A DNA stretch of 64,000 bases, taken from assembly GCA_041984885.1 (NCBI GenBank), contig JBHIXH010000006.1, positions 13,055 to 77,054 of the forward strand, written 5' to 3'. This document shows, one piece after another, positions 46,459-53,542 of this stretch. The notes beneath the pieces were generated by a model, which saw only the letters and a list, made by a program, of their open reading frames with translations, had not been told where the DNA came from and did no database searches. Position 1 is the first letter of the stretch. Each line of letters begins with the position of its first letter. The stretch is from UBA4486 sp041984885. Its GTDB lineage: Bacteria > Pseudomonadota > Gammaproteobacteria > Eutrophobiales > Eutrophobiaceae. The position numbers were made by a program, and so were the translations under genes.

Positions 46459-46959
46459 CTATTTACCCAGATGCTGATAACTGAATAAAAATTCATTGCT
46501 TTGTAGCGGTGTATGACAGGACACACAGTCAAGATCATTCTCTTTAATACCGCCCCTGGCATCATATATCGCATAACCCCAGTCGCCTGTTCTGTTATCC
46601 GCGGAGAACTGTGCATCCCAGTTGTTGCGTTTTTCCATCACTGCGATAGCCGCCAGTTTTGATTTTATAAATAACCCGTCAGCGCCAGTGACAGGATTGC
46701 CTGCCTCATCTACCTCGGGTTTATAGACTTCCATGACCACAATGGAACCATCAGACAGCTTGCCGTTTTTAATACTTTCAATGGCGGCTTTATTCGCATA
46801 GAAATCAGCGACTTGTTTATTATTTGCACGATTTTGCGTGTGGTACTGAATAAACTGGTTTTTGTAATCTGCAGGAAATGGTACGAATTCCGGGTTGCCA
46901 CCCGCGTAAGCAAACATTGAAACTAATGCAATACAAGTAAAACCGGTTACATACTTCAT
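46459..46959 (-). CDS. Cytochrome P460 family protein
   Basis: An exported c-type cytochrome of the P460/c'-beta type, known for oxidising hydroxylamine or handling nitric oxide. A signal peptide ends near AYAGG, and one heme site CVSCH lies near the C-terminus. The last segment FLFSYQHLGK follows. I choose the ATG at 46959 since GGAGG is then 8 bases upstream; in-frame starts at 46965 and 46974 lie too close to or ahead of it. It is divergent from nsrR across a palindromic site, and that suggests control by NO. Confidence 0.87.
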   Translation of the reverse strand: MKYVTGFTCIALVSMFAYAGGNPEFVPFPADYKNQFIQYHTQNRANNKQVADFYANKAAIESIKNGKLSDGSIVVMEVYKPEVDEAGNPVTGADGLFIKSKLAAIAVMEKRNNWDAQFSADNRTGDWGYAIYDARGGIKENDLDCVSCHTPLQSNEFLFSYQHLGK

Positions 46960-46992
46960 CAACATGTCCTCCACAGGGTGGCACTTTTAATA

Positions 46993-47015
46993 AACATGTA
47001 TATAATATACATGTT
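46993..47015. promoter_or_regulatory. NsrR-type operator palindrome
   Basis: A perfect 11-1-11 inverted repeat, AACATGTATAT A ATATACATGTT. Its spacing and most bases match the known NsrR site (AAGATGYATTT repeated around one base). It lies between the cytochrome P460 gene and nsrR, 33 bp from the former start, so it can control both. Confidence 0.8.
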
Positions 47016-47084
47016 AATGGAGTGTAGTGGATGAAAGTAAAGTTGTCCAGATGTAATACGGTTGAATTCGGCAGGTAATGACGT

Positions 47085-47504
47085 ATGCAATTAACGAGGC
47101 AGTCTGATTATTCTTTAAGGGTGCTGATCTACCTGGCCCTGAATCCGGATCGACTTGCGAATATTGCTGAAATCGCCGATGCCTTTAACGTTTCACGAAA
47201 CCACCTGGTTAAAGTCGTCCACCAGTTGTCTAAAACGGGATACATACGCACGGTTCGTGGACATGGCGGAGGTATCGAGTTGGCGTATTCTGCAGAAAAG
47301 ATATCTGTCGGCTCAATAGTCAGAATGACAGAGAACACGCTTGAAGTGATTAACTGTAAACAACCCGTTTGCCCTATCTTGCCGGCCTGTCGATTAAAAA
47401 GAGTGTTGAATGAAGCAACGGAAGCATTTATGCGAACACTTGACGCTTATACGATCTCTGACTTGATACGAAATAAAAATAAATTAAATCGCTTAATTGC
47501 CTGA
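47085..47504 (+). CDS. nsrR: Nitric oxide-sensing transcriptional repressor NsrR
   Basis: An Rrf2-family repressor with an iron-sulfur cluster that reacts with NO. The winged helix is in residues 1-65 (NIAEIADAFNVSRNHLVKVVHQL). The three cluster ligands are Cys91, Cys96 and Cys102 in INCKQPVCPILPACRLK, the same positions as in E. coli NsrR. The length of 139 aa is normal. The P460 cytochrome divergent from it is the likely target. Confidence 0.93.
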   Translation: MQLTRQSDYSLRVLIYLALNPDRLANIAEIADAFNVSRNHLVKVVHQLSKTGYIRTVRGHGGGIELAYSAEKISVGSIVRMTENTLEVINCKQPVCPILPACRLKRVLNEATEAFMRTLDAYTISDLIRNKNKLNRLIA

Positions 47505-47923
47505 GCTACAAACATCAGGTAAATGAGTGGCAGACGACAGCTGATTTACTATTAAGCTATTTCCCGCTCCTTGCTGAATGCAGTCGGTAATAAAATGGAA
47601 AGAGAGAAACAAGACAGGGTTGCTAGCGATGGGGATCTGGATCACCAATAGCAGCATCAAGAATGTGATCTGAATAGTTAATATAGCAATTAAAACAGCG
47701 GCTTAAGGTATTCGACCTGTGTTAAAACCCGTATCAATTTAGCTTCATTTCAGATTTCATTAAGTCTCTATTTGACACATTTAAGACCAAATCAGCACTT
47801 CAGATTAAATCTATATGGTACTTTTCGCTTTCATTATTTAGAAATAGTCATTGTATTATTAATTTTAATAACACTAAGCCATAGGATGTTTATCTTCTTC
47901 ACTAAAAATATCGATCTTAAGCT
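47505..47923. other. AT-rich intergenic region
   Basis: 419 bp without an open frame of note or a clear RNA. It holds a TTGACA near 47772 with no matching -10 box. Composition is more AT-rich than the core genes and continues into the next gene. Nothing else seen. Confidence 0.6.
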
Positions 47924-49078
47924 ATGAACCCATTAAAAGTTTTATTAATTGAAGATCAGGGAGATGATGCGAAATTAATCAGAAGGATACTGACCAATAA
48001 TTTTAACCTGGTTGAAATTGATCATATCGATGATCTTGACGTCTTTAAACAAAAGATACAGTCAGATAATTACGACATAATCCTGACTGATTACAATTGT
48101 GGCAATTTCTCAGGCATAGACGTAATTACTGAACTGGAAACACTTAATCGGGATATTCCTGTAGTTGTGATTACTGGAGAACATCGCATGGATATAGCAG
48201 TAGAAGCAATGAAATACCATGTTGATGATTATATCCTTAAGGATTTTAGATGCTTCAAACAATTACCGGAAATAATAAAAAGAGTAATTGATAATCATAA
48301 TGTTATAAGTGCCATAAAAAATTCCGAAAAAAATATCAGTGAATCACTGGGTAATTATATAAACCTTTGTGTGAAATCACCGGAGCTTATAGTAAGCATA
48401 TGGAATGACGGCTCTTTTATATCAATTAACACGAATCTTCAGAACATGCTCGGCTATTCAAGAAAAAAAATTAACAGTATGAATTTCAGAGATATTCTTG
48501 CTGAAGAATTTCATATTGAATTTGATTATGTAATAAAGAATCTCGATCAAAACAAACCAAAAAAAGATGTGGAATTCGCTTTTGTAAATAACGAGGGCGA
48601 CAAAATTTATGTTAAAGGCAAAGCCAGCACCCGGATTGAAAATGGAAAGATTATAGGTAGTCACTGGGTACTACATAATATCAGTGAATTTAAAAACCTG
48701 GATAATCGGTTAATTCAGTCAAACCAGCAATATAAAGTTGTGTTTGAAAATGCATCAGTACCAATGGTTATGGGTGACCATCGTGGAATTGTCCTGCAGA
48801 TAAACCAGGCGGCTTGTGCACTCATTGGATATTCCCGGGAAGAAATGCTGGGAAGACATATAAGGTCAATTACACATCCATTGGACATAATTATGAGCCT
48901 GATCAATCACAGGAAACTAACAAGGGGTTTGATAGATAACTATACACTTGTAAAACGATACAAGCATAAAGACGGTCATTATATCAAGGTAGAAGTTACA
49001 GCAGTTTTAATCAGAAACAAGGCAGGTCAACCGTGGTTCGCAATTGCAGAATTCAAAAAGCTTGAACCGGAATCATGA
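47924..49078 (+). CDS. Response regulator with two PAS domains and no output domain
   Basis: A 384-residue protein. Residues 1-125 are a receiver domain with phospho-acceptor Asp56 (ILTDYNC) and acidic EDQGDD. A first PAS domain spans about 150-255 (IWNDGSFISINTNLQNMLGYS) and a second about 260-380 (IVLQINQAACALIGYSREEMLG). No histidine kinase, GGDEF or DNA-binding part follows, so it likely works through protein contacts. It is AT-rich compared with umuC and the crp area, which suggests acquisition. The target is unknown. Confidence 0.85.
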   Translation: MNPLKVLLIEDQGDDAKLIRRILTNNFNLVEIDHIDDLDVFKQKIQSDNYDIILTDYNCGNFSGIDVITELETLNRDIPVVVITGEHRMDIAVEAMKYHVDDYILKDFRCFKQLPEIIKRVIDNHNVISAIKNSEKNISESLGNYINLCVKSPELIVSIWNDGSFISINTNLQNMLGYSRKKINSMNFRDILAEEFHIEFDYVIKNLDQNKPKKDVEFAFVNNEGDKIYVKGKASTRIENGKIIGSHWVLHNISEFKNLDNRLIQSNQQYKVVFENASVPMVMGDHRGIVLQINQAACALIGYSREEMLGRHIRSITHPLDIIMSLINHRKLTRGLIDNYTLVKRYKHKDGHYIKVEVTAVLIRNKAGQPWFAIAEFKKLEPES

Positions 49079-49128
49079 AAATCCACTAATGAAAATCTTT
49101 CCAGGTTATGTAAAGGAGTCGATTAAAA

Positions 49129-49243
49129 TTGGTGGCTATGGGTGGATTTGACAATTTTGTCGGGAACAAAATTGGGCAAACGTAGTTTGCCCTAAGGGTG
49201 AAATACAAGGACGTATTTCATCAGCTACCGACATCAGCATTAT
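49129..49243 (-). repeat. Partial tRNA-Met copy split by a 75-bp insert
   Basis: 49129-49151 matches the 3' end of the intact tRNA-Met at 50026-50048 with one mismatch, and 49227-49243 matches its anticodon-arm part at 50052-50068. Both are in the same order and orientation as in the gene. The 75 bp between them replace only 3 bp of the tRNA. The 5' half of the tRNA is missing, so the copy is not functional. It is a trace of duplication or of an integration event. Confidence 0.8.
49152..49220. repeat. Three tandem perfect hairpins inside the broken tRNA copy
   Basis: CAATTTTGT-CGGGA-ACAAAATTG, GGGCAAAC-GTA-GTTTGCCC and TGAAATAC-AAGGAC-GTATTTCA follow each other almost without gap (stems of 9, 8 and 8 bp). 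The design is like a palindromic intergenic repeat element. No other copy is evident in the window. Confidence 0.75.
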
Positions 49244-49390
49244 CAAATAGCATTTCAACGTCCATAGAGTTTTGATGAGAAAAAAGTCAATTAGTATCTG
49301 GCCTGTTAATATACGCAGTATTAGATTCAGGCAGGATTGCAGGCTTCTTGTATTAAATTCTGTCTCGTACAGAAGAAAGAATTTTATTAC

Positions 49391-49897
49391 TTAAGGAGTA
49401 ATAAATTCTTTAGCTGATTTTTCTGCATGATGCATTTGATTTGGGAATAATTTGTGTTCCTCGGATAGTGCTTTCATATGTTTGCGTGCATTTTTGTTGC
49501 CTTGTTTATGGGCCGCAAAAAACCACATGTAAGCAGTTGTAAAATCTCTTTCAGTATTCTCGCCATTTTCATACATTTTCCCCAGGTTATATTGGGCATC
49601 GGCATGCCCGCTTTTCGCAGCTAGTTCAAACCAGTGCATGGCTTTCCTGAAATTTCTTTTTACCCCGAGCCCAAGATAGTAATGTATACCAATATAATTT
49701 TGAGCTTCTGAGTTTCCAGAGTTCGCTAACGGAAACCAAAGTTCATAAGACCTCTCATAATTGCCCTTTCTGAATTCAGTTAATGGATCTGTACCTTCGT
49801 AACAGGACAATATCGTGACAGCCAGGAGTAAAATAACAAACAATTGATGCACAATTATAAAACCCAATTGATATTGGCTCGATGAAGTTGACGCCAC
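49391..49897 (-). CDS. Sel1-repeat lipoprotein
   Basis: A 168-residue protein with an N-terminal hydrophobic stretch and a lipobox-like ILSC near residue 32. Two or three Sel1-like repeats follow (SEAQNYIGIHYYLGLGVKRN; ADAQYNLGKMYENGENTERD), which usually mediate protein contacts. The start GTG at 49897 is uncertain; later starts at TTG or GTG codons would give a shorter signal. It is AT-rich and lies between the broken tRNA copy and the intact tRNA-Met, so it may have come in with that event. Confidence 0.7.
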   Translation of the reverse strand: MASTSSSQYQLGFIIVHQLFVILLLAVTILSCYEGTDPLTEFRKGNYERSYELWFPLANSGNSEAQNYIGIHYYLGLGVKRNFRKAMHWFELAAKSGHADAQYNLGKMYENGENTERDFTTAYMWFFAAHKQGNKNARKHMKALSEEHKLFPNQMHHAEKSAKEFITP

Positions 49898-50026
49898 TAA
49901 TGAATTATAGCGCGATGTATTTTTTCGTTATTAGATTAATTCATTTTCAGATTTAGCTAATTTCAATATACAGGTAAAGATTACATTAAAAGATTAAAGA
50001 GAAATTGAGACATTGGAAAAGAAATT

Positions 50027-50103
50027 TGGTGGCTATGGGTGGACTTGAACCACCGACATCAGCATTATGAATGCTGCGCTCTAACCGACTGAGCTACATA
50101 GCC
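50027..50103 (-). tRNA. tRNA-Met (elongator, anticodon CAU)
   Basis: 77 nt including an encoded CCA end. The acceptor stem GGCTATG pairs with CATAGCC; the D arm is TAGCTCAGTCGGTTAGAGC; the anticodon stem-loop is CAGCATTCATAATGCTG with anticodon CAT; the T arm is GGTGGTTCAAGTCCACC. The acceptor has a perfect first pair, which fits the elongator and not the initiator, whose 5' base is unpaired. Confidence 0.96.
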
Positions 50104-50229
50104 ATGAGATCAGCTAATAGCTAGCAGGTAGTAGCCATTAGTGCAGGGAACGGGATTTTCTGTACTCGGTGTGGGCTTGTCAAGTTTGGATTACCGGAGT
50201 TCTTCCAACACCTCCTTCAGGAGGCTCAG
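50104..50229. other. Region between tRNA-Met and crp
   Basis: 126 bp with the tRNA promoter on the minus strand. A small stem CCTCC-TTCA-GGAGG near 50210-50223 lies just after the crp stop; it lacks a T tract in the crp direction, so it is not a typical terminator. Confidence 0.5.
50155..50183 (-). promoter_or_regulatory. Sigma-70 promoter for tRNA-Met
   Basis: On the minus strand a perfect TTGACA (50178-50183), a 17-bp spacer and GAAAAT (50155-50160, 4 of 6) lie about 50 bp before the mature tRNA 5' end. Confidence 0.6.
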
Positions 50230-50865
50230 TCAACGCGTCCCGAAAACGACGATGGTTTTGCCTGCGACGGAGATCAGGTGATCCTCCTCCAGGCTTTTTA
50301 ACACCCGGCCGACCATTTCCCTTGAGCAACCGACAATCCGCCCCAGTTCCTGGCGGGTGATTTTTATTTGCATGCCATCCGGATGCGTCATCGCGTCCGG
50401 CTCCTTGCACAGGTCTAGCAGCGTACGGGCGACGCGGCCTTTGACATCGGTAAAGGCCAGGTCACTGACCTTGCGGCTGGTCTTGCGCAGGCGCGTTGCC
50501 AGTTGCGTGGCGATGGCAAATAACAGGTCAGGAAACAGCGAATTTAGCGATTTCAGCCGGTCATAACTGATTTGGGCAATTTCACATTTGGACTTCGCCC
50601 GCACAAAGGCACTGCGCTTGTGGTCTTCGTCAAACAGGCCTATCTCGCCAAAGAAATCGCCGGGGTTCAGGTAGGTCAGGACAATCTCGCGGCCTTTATG
50701 GTCTTCGATTAACACGGTGACCGAGCCACTCAGGATGTAATACAAGTGGCTACTCGGATCGCCTTCTTTAATGATGACGTTTTTGGCGTTGTAGCTCCTG
50801 GTATGACAATGCTCCAGAAATTGTGAAATTGTCTGGTCGCGATTATGAAAACTGTCATTTTGCAT
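50230..50865 (-). CDS. crp: cAMP receptor protein (CRP/Vfr-type)
   Basis: A global regulator that binds cAMP and DNA. Residues 1-130 form the cNMP-binding domain with FFGEIGLFDEDHKRSAFVRA as the phosphate cassette (including the Arg and Ser that hold cAMP). The winged helix RQELGRIVGCSREMVGRVLKSL near residues 170-191 is almost identical in pattern to E. coli CRP (Arg, Glu and Arg at the recognition helix). The length of 211 aa is usual. It is divergent from an osmC-like gene. Confidence 0.92.
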   Translation of the reverse strand: MQNDSFHNRDQTISQFLEHCHTRSYNAKNVIIKEGDPSSHLYYILSGSVTVLIEDHKGREIVLTYLNPGDFFGEIGLFDEDHKRSAFVRAKSKCEIAQISYDRLKSLNSLFPDLLFAIATQLATRLRKTSRKVSDLAFTDVKGRVARTLLDLCKEPDAMTHPDGMQIKITRQELGRIVGCSREMVGRVLKSLEEDHLISVAGKTIVVFGTR

Positions 50866-50971
50866 ACTCTTTCCCCATTTCGACCCGTGCCCGGCGAAGA
50901 TGCACGAGTTCCGAATAAGCTCCGAACTATGTTACTCTTTTTGCCGAAAATCAACAATTTGGAGTGCTTTA

Positions 50972-51391
50972 ATGAATGTCGTGGTCAGGTGGGAGCAGGG
51001 TGTTGCATTCACAGGCGAGACGGCCTCGGGCCACACCGTGTTGATGGATGGGCCGCCGGATGCCGGTGGCGAGAACCGGGGGCCACGGCCGATGGAGATG
51101 TTGCTGCTGGGTATGGGGGCGTGCAGTTCTGTTGATGTGATCTCGATTTTGGAAAAATCTCGCCAGTCGGTGGCCGATTGTTATGTCGAGATCCAGGCAG
51201 CGCGAGCAGAACAACCGCCGAAAATTTTCACGGCAATCCACCTGCACTTTGTCATTACCGGCAGCGCATTAAAGGAAAAACAGGTCAGCCGCGCGATTCA
51301 GCTTTCCGCAGAAAAATACTGTTCGGCTTCAATCATGCTGGGTGCCCGGGCCGACATCACGCACGATTTCGAGATCCGGGAATCGGCGTAG
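50972..51391 (+). CDS. OsmC family protein (YhfA-like)
   Basis: A 139-residue protein of the OsmC/Ohr fold. Cys in MGACSSVDVISILEK near residues 47-60 is the first thiol; the second Cys is in the KYCSASIML stretch near residue 112. The two match the reactive cysteine pair of the YhfA subgroup. The ATG at 50972 has GGAG upstream and gives the normal N-terminus. The pairing crp-yhfA (divergent) also occurs in E. coli. Its role is likely thiol redox defence. Confidence 0.88.
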   Translation: MNVVVRWEQGVAFTGETASGHTVLMDGPPDAGGENRGPRPMEMLLLGMGACSSVDVISILEKSRQSVADCYVEIQAARAEQPPKIFTAIHLHFVITGSALKEKQVSRAIQLSAEKYCSASIMLGARADITHDFEIRESA

Positions 51392-51392
51392 C

Positions 51393-51770
51393 TTACTCCG
51401 CAAGCAGGTCCAACTGGATCGTGTCTCCGTCTGATACCGTTGCCAAAACGCTGACGGACGTGAGTGCGGTGGCCCAGATATTAGTTCTTGCCGCCAGGCG
51501 AATTTCGTCGGCTTGAGAAATCGGCGTCGGCCCAAAACCAATGGCGATACAACTGCCCTCAACCCAGAAGGCAATTTCACCGGCTTCAATAATCTGTCTG
51601 GCATCCGCCTCTAGCGGTACATCCACTCCGGTAGAAAAATAGATTTCATCGCCCCAGGTACGGGCAGTCGAGTCTATCGGCAGGGCCTTGACGATGGCGG
51701 CAGCGGTGGGCGTGTCCAGTGTTTGCAGAGTCAGTGACTGCTGACCGCAGTCGAGCCTGAGCCGCGGCAT
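51393..51770 (-). CDS. Cyclophilin-like fold protein (TM1367-like)
   Basis: A 125-residue cytosolic protein. The pattern GDEIYFSTGVDV, GEIAFWVEGSCIAIGFGPTP and SQADEIRLA is that of the cyclophilin-like beta-barrel family seen in Thermotoga TM1367. The biological role of this family is not known. It lies directly after the REC-LuxR gene on the same strand, with no space between, so the two are transcribed together. Confidence 0.78.
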   Translation of the reverse strand: MPRLRLDCGQQSLTLQTLDTPTAAAIVKALPIDSTARTWGDEIYFSTGVDVPLEADARQIIEAGEIAFWVEGSCIAIGFGPTPISQADEIRLAARTNIWATALTSVSVLATVSDGDTIQLDLLAE

Positions 51771-53081
51771 CTAGTCGGATGCGACGCTGCCGGATTTAAT
51801 CAGCACACCGGCCGGACCACTGACGATATGATGCACGAGAGAGGACTGGCGGTCGGTGCCGGTTTTGGAGAACAGTTTTTTCAGATGGGTTCGCGCCGTA
51901 TTCACGGTAATCCCGATTGAGCTGGCGGCCTGCTCCAGACGCGGGTCACGCATCAGTGCCGCCGCCAGTCTGGATTCCGCCTTCGTCATTCCATATAAAT
52001 ATTCAAGCACGGTCTCCAACTGGGCCTGGTCCTTACGACCGGAGAATAAAAATATAATTGAAATCGGGGCAGAATTTGAACGTGAATTCAGTGAATTTTG
52101 CAAAGGGGAGATTAACAGGTAAATCGTGGTGTCCACCGAACCGTCGGTGAGTGTGATTTTCCCGTCTTTTGATTCCTGTACCAGCAGGATAAGCTGGTTT
52201 TGTAAATCCACATCCGTCAACGTCAGTTGTTTATTGCTCAGGTTAATCAGGTTCGTGGCGTTGACCAGCGTTTTCGCCGTATCGTTGATAAAGGTCGGCT
52301 CCATCTGCTCATTGATCAGAATAACACCGGTAGAAAGGTAGTTTAGTGTCTGTTTAAACGCGTCTTCCATCGTATGTCTGGCAGATAAACGATCCTTGTT
52401 ACTGATATTTTCGCATATGATCTTTATCTGATCGTTATGCTTGTCCGGTATATATTCCCAGGTAAAGATGTGATCAAAGATACGACCCGCGATCAGGTTG
52501 GAACTGTCAAGTCGCTGACAGTAACTGCTAACCTGTATGTGATTTAACGGTAGCAGTTGTTCCGGCTCGTCCAGTTCCAGCGTTTTCAGTGTTTCAAACA
52601 TCGGTACCGGATCAAAATCAATGATTCGGCCTTTTGCGTCGCAGATGAACTCAACTTTTAACTCCGTTGCCTGTTCGACCTGTTCATGCTGTTGATTTTT
52701 CGCATTATGCCGAACCTGTTCCATCGCGATTTCAACGGTAGAACGGATGTCCTTGTCACGCAGTGGCTTGTTGATATACCCAAGCGGATGGATATTTTTT
52801 GCGCGTGCCAGCGTGGCATCATCGTTATACCGGGTGACAAAGACGATCGGGGTTTTGAAACGCGTTTTGATTATGCTTGCGGCTTCGATGCCGTCAGCAC
52901 CTTTACCCAGGTTGATGTCCATCAACACGAGCGAAGGATGGGATTTTTCCACTTGCTGGATGGCTTCGTCCGCGTTTTTGGCGAGAAAGGGCACCTTGTA
53001 GCCCAGACTCTGCAACTTTAGCTGCATGATTGAGGCGGTGGTTTTGTTGTCCTCAACGACTAGGATTTGCTCTCCCGGCAT
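51771..53081 (-). CDS. Response regulator with receiver, PAS-like and LuxR-type DNA-binding domains
   Basis: A 436-residue regulator. The N-terminal receiver has Asp55 as the phosphate site (LVLMDINLG) and the switch Thr in VFVTRYN. A middle PAS-like part spans about 135-340 (GVILINEQMEPTFINDTAKTL). The C-terminal LuxR/GerE helix-turn-helix lies near 365-415 (YGMTKAESRLAAALM, then SSIGITVNTARTHLKKLFSKTG). No partner histidine kinase is in the window, so it is an orphan here. Confidence 0.88.
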   Translation of the reverse strand: MPGEQILVVEDNKTTASIMQLKLQSLGYKVPFLAKNADEAIQQVEKSHPSLVLMDINLGKGADGIEAASIIKTRFKTPIVFVTRYNDDATLARAKNIHPLGYINKPLRDKDIRSTVEIAMEQVRHNAKNQQHEQVEQATELKVEFICDAKGRIIDFDPVPMFETLKTLELDEPEQLLPLNHIQVSSYCQRLDSSNLIAGRIFDHIFTWEYIPDKHNDQIKIICENISNKDRLSARHTMEDAFKQTLNYLSTGVILINEQMEPTFINDTAKTLVNATNLINLSNKQLTLTDVDLQNQLILLVQESKDGKITLTDGSVDTTIYLLISPLQNSLNSRSNSAPISIIFLFSGRKDQAQLETVLEYLYGMTKAESRLAAALMRDPRLEQAASSIGITVNTARTHLKKLFSKTGTDRQSSLVHHIVSGPAGVLIKSGSVASD

Positions 53082-53209
53082 AAATTTTCACAAAGATTTT
53101 TGCATATGAAGTGAGCTTTATCATAAGCTGATTTTGAATCTCTGCCTACGACTTTATTTTTTTTGATAGTGGTTTTCAGTCTGAAAACCCGCGTGAAAAT
53201 AACGGTTTA

Positions 53210-53470
53210 TTATATGGCCTTCGGTTCTGCCGCACGCTCGATACAAAAGGTAAACACGCCATCGTCCTCGCTGATGTTGATCAATTCGTGACCGGTGCGG
53301 GCACAATAGGCCTCGAAATCGACACGTGAGTGCGGGTCTGTTGACTCCACCAGGATGCGTTCGCCGGCCTGCATCCGGTTCAACTCGACTTTGGTTTTCA
53401 GGATGGGCAGGGGACAATTCAGCCCTTTTGCATCAAGGCGAATGGCAATGTCTTCATCAGCAAATGGCAT
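53210..53470 (-). CDS. TusA-like sulfurtransferase
   Basis: An 86-residue sulfur-carrier protein. The motif NCPLPILKTK near residues 18-27 carries the catalytic Cys of the CPxP signature. It may hand sulfur to tRNA 2-thiouridine or to other acceptors in a sulfur-oxidising host. It starts 12 bp past the znuD terminator. In some hosts tusA sits with dsr or hdr genes; none is here. Confidence 0.87.
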   Translation of the reverse strand: MPFADEDIAIRLDAKGLNCPLPILKTKVELNRMQAGERILVESTDPHSRVDFEAYCARTGHELINISEDDGVFTFCIERAAEPKAI

Positions 53471-53472
53471 AG

Positions 53473-53504
53473 AGAAAAAGCTGGACTGGATGTGATATCC
53501 AGTC
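53473..53504 (-). terminator. Rho-independent terminator after the znuD-type gene
   Basis: On the minus strand an 8-bp stem (GACTGGAT with ATCCAGTC, 5-nt loop) is followed closely by a T-run at 53475-53479. It lies 38 bp past the receptor stop codon and separates that gene from tusA. Confidence 0.85.
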
Positions 53505-53542
53505 TAACCCAAGCCTCAAAGACAGTTAATGTTTATGTCAGG

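Larger units (their letters stand above)
49079..49390. other. Intergenic region with a broken tRNA-Met copy
   Basis: 312 bp between two convergent genes, holding a split copy of part of tRNA-Met (49129-49151 and 49227-49243) separated by three small hairpins. No protein gene is seen. Confidence 0.7.

Noticed and set aside
49152..49220. The three palindromes as a start of a CRISPR array
   Set aside because: The three stems differ in sequence, there are no repeated units with regular spacers, and no cas gene is present.
53171..53190. Stem GGTTTTCA-GTC-TGAAAACC near 53171 as the terminator of tusA
   Set aside because: On the minus strand the stem is followed by an A run and not by T, so it does not fit a Rho-independent terminator for tusA.
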